The translations under genes were made by a program, and so were the position numbers. Positions 27,242 to 35,306 of a DNA stretch of 64,000 bases are shown here, piece after piece; position 1 is the first letter of the stretch; each line of letters opens with the position of its first letter. The stretch comes from Hyphomicrobium sp. (GTDB taxonomy: Bacteria > Pseudomonadota > Alphaproteobacteria > Rhizobiales > Hyphomicrobiaceae), in NCBI RefSeq assembly GCF_019753045.1, contig NZ_JAIELN010000017.1, positions 81,556-145,555 on the forward strand, written 5' to 3'. Below the pieces are notes generated by a model. The model saw only the letters and a program-made list of their open reading frames with translations, made no database searches and had not been told where the DNA came from.

Positions 27242-28885
27242 TTACTGACCGGTGCCTTTGCTTGCGGCTTCGGCCTGCTCCATCCGCTTCTGCATTTCCG
27301 CTTTGACAGCGTCCAGGTTGAAGCTCGCGCCTCGCTGCATTGGCGGGAAGTCGAGGAACGTCTGAAGTTCCTTCTGGACCATCTGCTGAACGAACACGAA
27401 GCGCCAGAACTGATACTTGAACCAATCGAAGTATTGCTGTCCGCCTTCCTTCGTACCGCTCTCCGGCCAGCCCGTGCGTTCGAACGGATCGAGGCGCAAG
27501 TTGGTAATGTAGGGGATGTCGGGGTGCGTCTTTTGTCCCACCCAACCTTGCGGCTGATCGATGAAGCGGAACTTGTAGTCGTCGATGCGCACCGCGCCGA
27601 CTGTGCTTTCGCCGAGATAGAAAATCTCGTGGCGCGCGGATGGGCCCTTGCCGGAGATGCAATCGAGCTGGTTGTAGCCATCCAGATGGTTCTTGTACGT
27701 CCGGTCGCCGACCTGCTTACCTTTCAGCAGTTCTTCCGTGATGTTCGGATTGCCGGCGGCGGCGACCAACGTCGGAAACCAGTCGAGGCCGGAAAAGATT
27801 CCGTTCTGCACTGAATCCGCCGGTACGTGGCCGGGCCAGCGAACGATAGCAGGTACGCGGAAGCCGCCTTCGAGAACGGTTCCCTTGGACTGCGCGAACG
27901 GCGTTTGGCCGCCGTCGGGCCACGTGAAGACTTCGGTGCCGTTGTCGGTCGTGAAGACGACGATGGTGTTGTCGTCGACGCCGAGGTCCTTGATCTTCTG
28001 CATCACGAGCCCGACGTCGTCGTCGAGCTGCGCCATGCCTGCCTCTTCTTCCGACCAGCCATTCTCTGAATTGCGCATCGCCTCGTATTTGGGAGAGAGG
28101 TGGGTGACGATGTGCATGCGCGTCGGGTTGAGCCAGACGAAGAACGGCTTGCCATCCTTTTTGGCTTTATCCATGAAGTTGACTGCGAGGTCGCGGATCT
28201 CGTTGTCGACCGTTTCCATGCGCTTGGGATAGAGCGTGCCGGCGTCTTCGATCCGCTGTTTTCCGATCTTGCCCCAACGCGGCATCTCGGTCTGATCGTC
28301 GACATCCGTCGCCCAGCTATGGACCATGTTGCGCGGGCCGACGACATTCAGAAGGTTCTGCGGATAGTTGGGATGGGCCGGATCTTCCATCGCATCGAGA
28401 TGATATAAGTAGCCGAAGAATTCATCGAAGCCGTGGACGGTCGGGAGGAATTCGTTCCTGTCGCCCAGGTGGTTCTTGCCGAATTGGCCTGTGGCGTAGC
28501 CCATCGATTTCAACGCCGTTGCTATGGTGATGGCCTCGGCAGGGAGGCCGATCGCAGCGCCCGCTTGACCCACCGTCGTCATGCCGGTGCGGATCGGAAG
28601 CTCGCCGGTGATGAAATTGGCGCGACCTGCCGTGCAACTCGCCTCGGCGTAATAGTCCGTGAACAGCATGCCTTCCTTGGCCATCTTGTCGAGGTTTGGC
28701 GTTCGCCCGGCCATCAATCCCCTGTGGTAAGCGCCGATGTTCCACATGCCTATGTCGTCGCCCATGATGACGACGATGTTGGGTTGGGATTGGGCCTGCG
28801 CGGGTGAGGCAGAAAGCGATGGAAGAGTGAGAGCCACGGCTGCGAGCAGCCCGGTGATCTTCGTTGAGGGCCGTGAAGCGAGCAT
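27242..28885 (-). CDS. Periplasmic arylsulfatase
   Basis: 547 residues: signal peptide (1-32), then a type I sulfatase fold beginning QPNIVVIMGDDIGMWN with the metal-binding Asp pair. The formylglycine motif is SCTAGRA with the modifiable cysteine at 84 (C-x-A-x-R variant). Further family blocks: YATGQFGKNHLGD, VFTTDNGTE, GGFRVPAIVRWPG and DWFPTLVAAAG. It hydrolyses sulfate esters in the periplasm to release sulfate; the substrate is unknown. No formylglycine-generating enzyme gene is in the window. A perfect inverted repeat at 28943-28960 lies about 60 bases before the start and may be an operator. Confidence 0.92.
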   Translation of the reverse strand: MLASRPSTKITGLLAAVALTLPSLSASPAQAQSQPNIVVIMGDDIGMWNIGAYHRGLMAGRTPNLDKMAKEGMLFTDYYAEASCTAGRANFITGELPIRTGMTTVGQAGAAIGLPAEAITIATALKSMGYATGQFGKNHLGDRNEFLPTVHGFDEFFGYLYHLDAMEDPAHPNYPQNLLNVVGPRNMVHSWATDVDDQTEMPRWGKIGKQRIEDAGTLYPKRMETVDNEIRDLAVNFMDKAKKDGKPFFVWLNPTRMHIVTHLSPKYEAMRNSENGWSEEEAGMAQLDDDVGLVMQKIKDLGVDDNTIVVFTTDNGTEVFTWPDGGQTPFAQSKGTVLEGGFRVPAIVRWPGHVPADSVQNGIFSGLDWFPTLVAAAGNPNITEELLKGKQVGDRTYKNHLDGYNQLDCISGKGPSARHEIFYLGESTVGAVRIDDYKFRFIDQPQGWVGQKTHPDIPYITNLRLDPFERTGWPESGTKEGGQQYFDWFKYQFWRFVFVQQMVQKELQTFLDFPPMQRGASFNLDAVKAEMQKRMEQAEAASKGTGQ

Positions 28886-29352
28886 GGAAAATCTCCTGGT
28901 GCCAGCGGCTATTTTTCAAAATGAGAAATGGAAAATTGGGATGGATATCGTCCGATATCCGACGCGAAGATCACCTTGCCAAATGAAGTCGGCATAGCAT
29001 CGCTCCGGTCCCCCCGGAACAAGCGGTGATAAATTCCCGTCCTTGAGGGGAAGCTCTGCTCAAAGCGGCGACACGTCAAATGCAATTCTCGTCCCGGCGC
29101 GGCGCCAAACGGTTCTGCTGCGAAAATTTACCGTTGAATGCGTGCGTCGCTGAGGGTTGCCGGCAGCTGGAAATTGTTTGGCGCGCATAACCAAAAAATA
29201 GAGACGCGGCTCCAGCTTAGGTCTGCATCCGGTTTCTTAGTGATGCCGCGAGCCAAAGCGCTTTTTCGGCGATCTTTAACCGTTACTCAAAAATCCTTGT
29301 TTCAGTTGAGCGGAGCGGGCCAGATTGCGTTTGATGCAGCGTTTTTCGTGGA
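28886..29352. other. Intergenic region upstream of the arylsulfatase
   Basis: About 470 bases without a supported gene. It contains the inverted repeat at 28943-28960 and AT-richer stretches near 28915 and 29170. Frames on the plus strand are short and Arg-rich. Confidence 0.45.
28943..28960. promoter_or_regulatory. Perfect inverted repeat, candidate operator
   Basis: GGATATCG-TC-CGATATCC: two perfect 8-base arms with a 2-base spacer, 58-75 bases upstream of the arylsulfatase start codon. Shape and position fit a dimeric regulator binding site. No regulator gene is adjacent. Confidence 0.45.
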
Positions 29353-29383
29353 GCAACCGGCTCGCGTTGCGCGAGCAGGTTGC
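29353..29383 (-). terminator. Hairpin after the heme-binding gene; possible REP-like copy 6
   Basis: Arms GCAACC (29353-29358) and GGTTGC (29378-29383) enclose an inner stem CTCGCG-TTG-CGCGAG (29361-29375). On the minus strand it reads CTCGCG-CAA-CGCGAGCCGG, close to the core of the REP-like family. It begins 14 bases after the stop of the gene at 29397. Confidence 0.5.
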
Positions 29384-29396
29384 CGATTGTGTTGGC

Positions 29397-30221
29397 TCAA
29401 TGCGATGAAGCGATCGAAACGTGGCGGATCGGATCGAGCGCGGCGGGGTTGCCCGTGTTGATGCATTTCGGATGTCCGAAGCCGCCTGTGCTCGGTCCTG
29501 GCACGGGTGACGGCGCTGCGACCTGCGCTGTTGGGATGTCGAAGATGATATTGTCCGGCCGGTTGGGATCGCCGGAAACGCCTGAGGGCACGTAGTCGAG
29601 TTTCAGCACGTGGCGCAATTCCCAAGCGACGAAGTGGTCGCGGCACGAGGTGTCGCCGCTAACGCCGACGCCGCCGATGATCGTTCCGCTGCCATCGTAA
29701 AGCGCGAGCCCGCCGCCGAAGACGTTGACACCGCCGATTTTGCCGCCGACCATCGGGTCATTCGAGGTGCCGATAAGGCGTGAATCGCCGCCGTACGCGA
29801 CGCTGGTGTTGACGGGGTTGCTTTCCTGCAGGCCGAAAAGGCTTCCACCCGGTTGCACGGCCGAGAAGAGGTTCGCCGTCGAAAGGGCGAGCTTGTTGAG
29901 GCTGAACGCATTCGCGGTGTTGGCCTTTTGCGCCGAGATCACGCGGCTTCCCGGCCATTGCGCGCCGCGGTCGTCGCCTTGAAATGCGACTGCGCAGACG
30001 ATGCCATCGCGGTTGACGACCGTCGCCCAGTTGAGCAGCTGCAGGCCGTTCAAGGCGTTCGGGCTGTTTGCCGCTGCGATGAGGCTGGCTCGCAGCACTG
30101 AAACGCTGGGAAGGCCGGCACACGATCGCTTCAAATCAGACGAAGCGTCCGTCGCATGCGCGACGCCGGCAGAGGCGCTGAGTACCGTGAGAACGCACGC
30201 TACGAATTTTGGAGCTTTCAC
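29397..30221 (-). CDS. Secreted GlcG/HbpS-type heme-binding protein
   Basis: 274 residues from a GTG at 30221, preceded by AGAGGAG at 7 bases; the frame is open to 30332 but only the GTG gives a proper signal peptide (KAPKFVACVLTVLSASAGVA, cleaved after HA). The mature protein matches the GlcG/HbpS domain: VVNRDGIVCAVAFQGD, a SAQKANTANAF block, GGLALYDGSGTIIGGVGVSG and SCRDHFVAWELR. HbpS-type proteins bind heme or act as extracellular sensors; the GlcG name comes from glycolate operons. The C-terminus is a Pro-rich extension. Ligand uncertain. Confidence 0.82.
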   Translation of the reverse strand: MKAPKFVACVLTVLSASAGVAHATDASSDLKRSCAGLPSVSVLRASLIAAANSPNALNGLQLLNWATVVNRDGIVCAVAFQGDDRGAQWPGSRVISAQKANTANAFSLNKLALSTANLFSAVQPGGSLFGLQESNPVNTSVAYGGDSRLIGTSNDPMVGGKIGGVNVFGGGLALYDGSGTIIGGVGVSGDTSCRDHFVAWELRHVLKLDYVPSGVSGDPNRPDNIIFDIPTAQVAAPSPVPGPSTGGFGHPKCINTGNPAALDPIRHVSIASSH

Positions 30222-30463
30222 TGGCAATCTCCTCTTTGAAAATAACTGGTGTCTTGGGTTTTCGTAATATTCAGTACGCGCCATTATTCGCCGCCCTGAC
30301 GTCTTCGGGCTTGGGCCTGACTGCACGAACATGGTTCATCGTGCACTCGGCGTTCTCTCGGTGCGCGGGGACTGCCTAAGATGTCGTGAGATTTATGCTC
30401 GCCCGTTGCAAAAGATATTCCCGGCGCCAGCAGGCACGCCCGCGCGAGCATCGCAAAGGCGAC

Positions 30464-30877
30464 TTATTTCTTTTCGCGCGCTGGGATGACTTCGCCGTCT
30501 TCCTTTGTGAATGCGCCGATGTCGGCGTTGGGAAGGATGTCGAGCACAGTTTCGGATGGCCGGCAAAGCCGGGTGCCGAGGGGTGTCACCACGATCGGGC
30601 GATTGATGAGGATCGGGTGCTCGAGCATGAGGCCGATCAGCTGATCGTCGGTCCATTTCGGATCGTCGAGGCCAAGCTCGTCGTACGGGGTACCCTTCCG
30701 GCGAAGCAGATCACGGGCTGAAATGCCCATCGCAAGGAGCAACGCTCGGAGTTCATCGCGGCTCGGCGGCGTCTTCAGATATTCAACGACGCGCGGTTCC
30801 GCTCCGCTTTGGCGAATGATCGCAAGCGTGTTGCGCGATGTTCCGCAACTTGGGTTGTGATAGATCGTGATGGACAT
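30464..30877 (-). CDS. arsC: Arsenate reductase, glutaredoxin-coupled ArsC family
   Basis: 137 residues with the ArsC signature YHNPSCGTSRNTL, catalytic Cys11, and the downstream arginines in INRPIVVTPLGTRLCRPSE that bind arsenate. Such enzymes reduce arsenate to arsenite with glutathione/glutaredoxin. No ars operon genes are adjacent, so it may be a housekeeping member of the family (YffB or ArsC-like); the HNPxCxxSR motif favours ArsC. Confidence 0.9.
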   Translation of the reverse strand: MSITIYHNPSCGTSRNTLAIIRQSGAEPRVVEYLKTPPSRDELRALLLAMGISARDLLRRKGTPYDELGLDDPKWTDDQLIGLMLEHPILINRPIVVTPLGTRLCRPSETVLDILPNADIGAFTKEDGEVIPAREKK

Positions 30878-30922
30878 GATTTCACTTTGCGATTGCCGGC
30901 ATCTGCCGCCGCGTGGGGAGCG

Positions 30923-31300
30923 TCACTTCCACAGGCCGAGGTCCTCCCATTGGCTTTCGGGAATTTCGGGGCCGAGTTCATAGGTGAATGACGTCGCCTT
31001 CATTTGCTCACTCGTGACGGCGCAGGTGAACTTCAGCTGATACCAATGATTATTGGCGCGTACGGCTCCGCCGTTCGCGACGACCGTGGTACCGTCGAAT
31101 TTTGCGCGCGAGAGGATGCTCGTTTTTACGCGATCGACGTGCCGCAACTTCTTCGAGCGCTTGATATCGTCGATGCCCTTCAGGATGCAGACCTGATGCG
31201 CGCGCTCCTCCGGATCGAGCTTGAGCAGGGATTGATCAATCGACGCAGCGCTTGCGGGAGATGTCAGTCCAATCAAAATCAGAAAAAGCCAGCGCTGCAT
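30923..31300 (-). CDS. DUF930 secreted protein
   Basis: 125 residues from the ATG at 31300 with GGAGG 5 bases upstream; signal peptide MQRWLFLILIGLTSPASA. The mature part matches DUF930: LLKLDPEERAHQVCILKGID, then LRHVDRVKTSILSRA, NHWYQLKFTC and a final SQWEDLGLW. Two cysteines (QVCIL and FTCAV) could form a disulfide. DUF930 is widespread in Hyphomicrobiales with unknown function. The longer frame to 31411 lacks support. Confidence 0.82.
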   Translation of the reverse strand: MQRWLFLILIGLTSPASAASIDQSLLKLDPEERAHQVCILKGIDDIKRSKKLRHVDRVKTSILSRAKFDGTTVVANGGAVRANNHWYQLKFTCAVTSEQMKATSFTYELGPEIPESQWEDLGLWK

Positions 31301-31526
31301 TCGTCCTCCGTCGGTGCCTGGAACTGCGTCCAACTTCTCGCCAAAAAATCTGCCGAGACGAAGGCGCAGCTCCTCGGGCTCCTTATGCCCAGAGAGCATA
31401 GCGAGCGTCACGTTCTTTTTTGGTTTGCCGGGTTTGCATGACCGGGTCGCTTCGCAGCTTCATGCCTCAGGAAACGGAAAGGAGGCAACCACAGTCTTTT
31501 GAACAATTCTTGCCGAGGCGCGTTTC

Positions 31527-32558
31527 ATGCGCATGCAAGGATGGATCTCGACAGTTCACCGAGCTGCCGACGCCTCGAGAAGAGTTCCTGTCGCGTTGCG
31601 CTATCTTGTGACTGTCGCACTCGTGGCACTGGTCGTTTGGATCCAGCAAAATTGGGTGCAGGACGCGGCTCATCGCTACCCATTCCTTGCATATTTTCCG
31701 ATAATTTTTATTGCCGGGGCGTTCCTCGATCGCGGCAACGGCTTTTTCGCCACGGTTTTGAGCGCGCTGGCGGTCTCGTATTTCTTTATGGAGCCGCGCT
31801 ATTGGGTGGAGGCCGTCGACCGGTCCGACCAGGCGGCTCTCGCGCTCTTTGTGGTGATCGGATTTGCGATCTCGGCGGTTGTCGAAGCTTTGCATTCGGG
31901 GCTCGTGTCGCTCGCCGACGAGCATGCGCGTGTCAGCGAAGCCGTGCGGGATCGCGACGTGCTGCTCCACGAGCTTGCCCACCGCACAAGGAATGATTTC
32001 GCCAATGTCATCACGCTTCTGAACTTGCAATCGCGGTCGGCAAATGCGGAGGCGCGCGAGGCGTTGGCCTCGGCCGCGGAGCGCGTGCAGACGATCGCGC
32101 GCGTACACCGGCGGCTGGAGCTGCGCGACGAGCAGGTTTTCGTCGATACGAAATCTTATATTACAGAACTGTGCGCCGACCTCCGGTTGTCGCGGCTCGC
32201 GATGCGCCCCGTTGCAATCCAATGCAATGCCGAAAGCCATTCGGTCAGTTTGGAAAAGGCAGTCCCGCTCGGGTTGATCATCAATGAATCCGTTACCAAT
32301 GCCACGAAGCATGCTTTTCCTGGTCAACGCCCCGGAAACATCGTCGTGGATTTTCGACGGGAGGGAGAGGTCTATAAGCTCGTTGTCGCGGACGATGGCG
32401 TCGGGCAGGGTGACAGGCCGGAATCGGAAAAGTTGTCAGGCATCGGAAATCGCCTGATGGGGATGCTCGCAGCGCAGCTCGGCAGTAAGATTGAAGTCGA
32501 ACCCCGCTCGCCGGGGACTGCAATCGTCGTCACGATCCCGGTGAAGGCCGCAAAATAA
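31527..32558 (+). CDS. Sensor histidine kinase, DUF4118-HisKA_2 type
   Basis: 343 residues: three to four membrane helices in the first 120 residues (DUF4118-like, KdpD-type membrane module), a HisKA_2 dimerisation domain with the phospho-acceptor in LLHELAHRTRNDFANVITLL (His152), and a HATPase domain with N box IINESVTNATKHAFPG, G1 box VADDGVG and G2 box GIGNRLMGML. It phosphorylates a response regulator that is not encoded nearby. No sensory PAS domain. The gene is monocistronic by layout. Confidence 0.9.
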   Translation: MRMQGWISTVHRAADASRRVPVALRYLVTVALVALVVWIQQNWVQDAAHRYPFLAYFPIIFIAGAFLDRGNGFFATVLSALAVSYFFMEPRYWVEAVDRSDQAALALFVVIGFAISAVVEALHSGLVSLADEHARVSEAVRDRDVLLHELAHRTRNDFANVITLLNLQSRSANAEAREALASAAERVQTIARVHRRLELRDEQVFVDTKSYITELCADLRLSRLAMRPVAIQCNAESHSVSLEKAVPLGLIINESVTNATKHAFPGQRPGNIVVDFRREGEVYKLVVADDGVGQGDRPESEKLSGIGNRLMGMLAAQLGSKIEVEPRSPGTAIVVTIPVKAAK

Positions 32559-32585
32559 AAAAAAGGCAGTGCATTTCGCCCTGCC
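32554..32585 (-). terminator. Intrinsic terminator reading on the minus strand
   Basis: On the minus strand GGCAG pairs with CTGCC around an 11-base loop and is followed by eight T residues and ATTTT. It overlaps the end of the histidine kinase gene on the other strand and lies 270 bases after the usg stop, the closest minus-strand gene. Confidence 0.6.
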
Positions 32586-32853
32586 TGGAGTTTCGGAGTC
32601 CTTGGGAATTCCCCAGTGAGGCCCGACCGTAACCCCAATCCGGCGGGAAACAGTACTTACACTTCCGTAAAGTGGGGGGCGGTCGGCCTGCTCGCGGACT
32701 GATGGAATGCTACGTCGCGCATAGGCCGCCAAAGCCTCGGCGATGATCGAATTCGTTCGGCGTCGCGCGCGACGCGGCGCGCGATCCCCCATTTCCGAAC
32801 CCGGCGCGGCGGTCCTCGAAAAGGCGGACCGCCTTTAGCGCGAACTTCGCTTC
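32559..32853. other. Intergenic region between histidine kinase and usg genes
   Basis: No gene supported. A hairpin with perfect 8-base arms GGCGGTCC/GGACCGCC lies near 32811-32836, followed by TTT on the plus strand. A minus-strand transcript from usg to the terminator at 32554, or a separate small RNA, would cross this region. Confidence 0.4.
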
Positions 32854-33141
32854 CTAGTGCAGCTTAAATTCTGTCCCGATCAATCTGAGTTCCGCCGGGC
32901 GGATCAGCTTCGAATGCGCGACGGTTACGCGGTAGAGCTGGCCCTCGAGCTTTGCTGTCCAAAAGTCGAGAAAGGATTTGAGCTTTGGAAAGCGCGGCGC
33001 GGAGTCGTATTCCTGCCAGATATAGCTTTGGATGAGCGACGGATGATCCGGAAGACGATAAAGGATTTCGGCGGTCGTCAGGCTGAACCCAGCGAGCTGG
33101 GCTTTGAAACCATTGTCGCAAGACATTTCACGTTCGGTCAC
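32854..33141 (-). CDS. usg: Usg-family protein
   Basis: 95 residues, start GTG at 33141 with AAAGGAG 8 bases upstream. The sequence matches the small Usg family of Hyphomicrobiales: FSLTTAEILYRLPDHPSLIQ, YIWQEYDSAPRFPKLKSFLD and VAHSKLIRPAELRLIG. The family is named after a gene near a tryptophan pathway gene and has no established function. Cytoplasmic, no cofactors visible. Confidence 0.88.
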   Translation of the reverse strand: MTEREMSCDNGFKAQLAGFSLTTAEILYRLPDHPSLIQSYIWQEYDSAPRFPKLKSFLDFWTAKLEGQLYRVTVAHSKLIRPAELRLIGTEFKLH

Positions 33142-33366
33142 TTAGCAATCTCCTTTCAATTAGGTGATTGGGCGCCCTCCCTGAAACGACGATGATCATG
33201 CGAGATTCGTTCCGTGTCCATATTGATTGTTAGCCAATTCGAATTGTTAGCAGGCGGTCAAATCGAGTGCTTGGATTTATCGACGGAGCGTTGAGCAAAG
33301 CGCTGCGTTGCCGTGCAGTTCTACGTTTTGCTTCGGTTTTTGTTGCGGCGTTGGAGGCGCGCGACA

Positions 33367-33999
33367 ATGGTTGAAATGGCGCTCAAAAGCTTTCTGACGT
33401 TTTTCGTAACGATCGGACCGATCGAAGCGGCGGTGCTGTTTGCGACGCTGACGCCGAAGATGCCTTACGACGTGCGCAGAGGCATCGCCATTCGCGCAAC
33501 GCTCATCGCATCGTGCATTCTCGCTGTTTTCACGCTGTTCGGCGATCCGATCCTGAGTGAACTCGGCGTATCGCTCGCGGCGTTGCAGGCCGCGGGTGGA
33601 ATCATTCTGCTGCTGATCGCGCTCGATATGATTTTTGCGAGGCCGGGCGGCGCGATCAAGCTCACGCCGCCCGAAGGCGCGGAGGCTCAGACGAAGGACG
33701 ACATCGCTGTTTTTCCGCTAGCGACGCCGCTGATCGCGGGGCCGGGCGCGATGAGCGCCGGTATCTTGCTGACGGCGAACGCGCGCGGCGAGCCACTCGG
33801 CGTTGCGATCGTCACGGCGTCGCTCGCCGCGGTGATGGTCATAACGCTCGTGCTGCTCATTCTCGCGAACGAGCTTAATCATTTGCTCGGCGTTACAGCG
33901 CAACGCGTGCTTATCCGGGTATTTGGCATTCTGCTCGCGGCGATTGCCATGCAGGCCGTTTTCAACGGTATCAGCGCTTCGGGCATCATTCCCCGCTGA
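33367..33999 (+). CDS. MarC-family integral membrane protein
   Basis: 210 residues with six membrane helices, matching the MarC/UPF0056 family: FLTFFVTIGPIEAAVLFATL near the N-terminus and FPLATPLIAGPGAMSAGIL in the middle. The family resembles LysE-type exporters but its transport function is not established. I start at the ATG at 33367; the frame back to 33313 adds Arg-rich sequence. A REP-like element follows 13 bases after the stop. Confidence 0.9.
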   Translation: MVEMALKSFLTFFVTIGPIEAAVLFATLTPKMPYDVRRGIAIRATLIASCILAVFTLFGDPILSELGVSLAALQAAGGIILLLIALDMIFARPGGAIKLTPPEGAEAQTKDDIAVFPLATPLIAGPGAMSAGILLTANARGEPLGVAIVTASLAAVMVITLVLLILANELNHLLGVTAQRVLIRVFGILLAAIAMQAVFNGISASGIIPR

Positions 34000-34012
34000 C
34001 CGGTTTTCGTTT

Positions 34013-34051
34013 GCGCAGGCGACTCGCGTTCCGCGAGCCGGCCGCCGGCGC
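34013..34051 (+). repeat. Palindromic REP-like element, copy 5
   Basis: Outer arms 34013-34021 (GCGCAGGCG) and 34043-34051 (CGCCGGCGC) pair with one mismatch; the inner hairpin is CTCGCG-TTC-CGCGAG (34023-34037), then CCGGC. It is followed by TTTT and may terminate the marC-like transcript. Confidence 0.72.
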
Positions 34052-34158
34052 TTTTCCAAAAGCTGGCAGCCGTTAGGGCGGCATTAACGCCCGGATGTTT
34101 CAATCTCGGACAGTTCTTGGGTTTTGTAGCGTTTGTAGCGTTGTCGAAGGCGTGTTCC

Positions 34159-34599
34159 ATGTTCGCGTTATCCAACGGCCGACGGCGGGTTAAAGCCCTG
34201 CGCGCGGTCCTGTTCCCGCTGGTGGCCGGCGTGGTTGCGGTCTCGGTGGCGGGATGCGCTACCGACAATGACGCGTATTACGCGGGTTCTTACTCAGGGG
34301 CGTATCCCGGCTCGACGCCAGCGGAGTATGTCGCGCAAGGCCCCGCCGTCCAGATGGAAGCGGACGGTCTGCCCGAGCAGGCAGCTCCGTCGGCTCGTAT
34401 CCGGGCGATGCCGGACGATCCGAACGAGCCCTTTAGCCCCAACTACGGCGGCGCCAATCCGGCAGACCGGCGTTCCGCTCCGGCGACCGCGAGTAGACCG
34501 AACGACACGGCGTCGGCACCGATGCCCGTTGCCATTCCGGCCGATTTGCCCCCGTCGTTTCGCAGACAACTTGTTGCCGCCGTCGACGCCGCCGGGTAG
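34159..34599 (+). CDS. Lipoprotein with Pro/Ala-rich body, unknown
   Basis: 146 residues with a lipoprotein signal peptide: basic start, hydrophobic core FPLVAGVVAVSVAGC and lipidated Cys33. The body is disordered, rich in Ala, Pro, Asn and Ser. The last 20 residues, PADLPPSFRRQLVAAVDAAG, look like the linker that precedes the catalytic domain in L,D-transpeptidases of this order, but no catalytic domain follows in any frame. It may be a truncated remnant or a true short lipoprotein. I start at the ATG at 34159; one at 34117 is also in frame. Confidence 0.6.
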   Translation: MFALSNGRRRVKALRAVLFPLVAGVVAVSVAGCATDNDAYYAGSYSGAYPGSTPAEYVAQGPAVQMEADGLPEQAAPSARIRAMPDDPNEPFSPNYGGANPADRRSAPATASRPNDTASAPMPVAIPADLPPSFRRQLVAAVDAAG

Positions 34600-34672
34600 A
34601 TGCGTTGCGCCAGGGGGATGCTTTTTTAGGGGGTGCCCTCGTCCAAACGCCATTGCGTGACAAGCGAGAGCA

Positions 34673-35212
34673 ATGTCCGAGACAGTTACCATCCATCGTC
34701 TGCTCGATGCCGGTCCGACGCCTGAAATCGAGCGGGGCATCGATGCCATCTTCTTTGAGTCGAGCAATACGAAATCATTCGAGAGCGAGTCGGCTCGGGC
34801 GGCGTTCCGGGAGCGGTGGCTTGGGCGCTATCTGCGGCACGATCCGCAATTCGGGTATCTGGCGCTGAGGCCGTCGGGTGAGGTCGCGGGCTATCTCGTC
34901 GGAGCCATCGAGGATCCGGCTCAGGCGGCTCGCTTTGCCGACATCGAGTTCTTCACGGCGCTTCGCGAGCAGACGAAGAAATTTCCCGCGCACCTGCATG
35001 TGAACATCGCGCCGGATTTTCGCAATCGTGGCATCGGCGGGCGATTGGTCGATCGCTTTGTCGCGGACGCCAAAGATCACGGCTCACCGGGCGTGCACGT
35101 CGTCACGGGGGTGGGCTCGCCCAATATCCGCTTCTACAACCGGAACGGGTTCGCTGAGGTCGCCCGCGCCGGGGCGAGTGGGCAGCTGCTGTTCTTGGGC
35201 CGTGCGCTCTGA
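34673..35212 (+). CDS. GNAT-family N-acetyltransferase
   Basis: 179 residues with the GNAT fold. Motif A, binding acetyl-CoA, is HVNIAPDFRNRGIGGRLVDR; motif B is SPNIRFYNRNGFAEV. Acceptor substrate unknown. The ATG has a weak upstream GCGAGAG. The downstream SbcD-like gene starts 94 bases later on the same strand. Confidence 0.87.
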   Translation: MSETVTIHRLLDAGPTPEIERGIDAIFFESSNTKSFESESARAAFRERWLGRYLRHDPQFGYLALRPSGEVAGYLVGAIEDPAQAARFADIEFFTALREQTKKFPAHLHVNIAPDFRNRGIGGRLVDRFVADAKDHGSPGVHVVTGVGSPNIRFYNRNGFAEVARAGASGQLLFLGRAL

Positions 35213-35306
35213 CTTGTGTCGCGCGCTCGGGCAAAGTTATCCACACGCCCTGGCCTCGCCCAGAGATGCCTTGAAGTTGACGGACGAAGCGGCGAAACCT
35301 CGCGCC

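Noticed and set aside
32436..32792. Minus-strand frame of 118 codons between histidine kinase and usg
   Set aside because: It reads through an intrinsic terminator and into the antisense of the kinase gene; no ribosome binding site.
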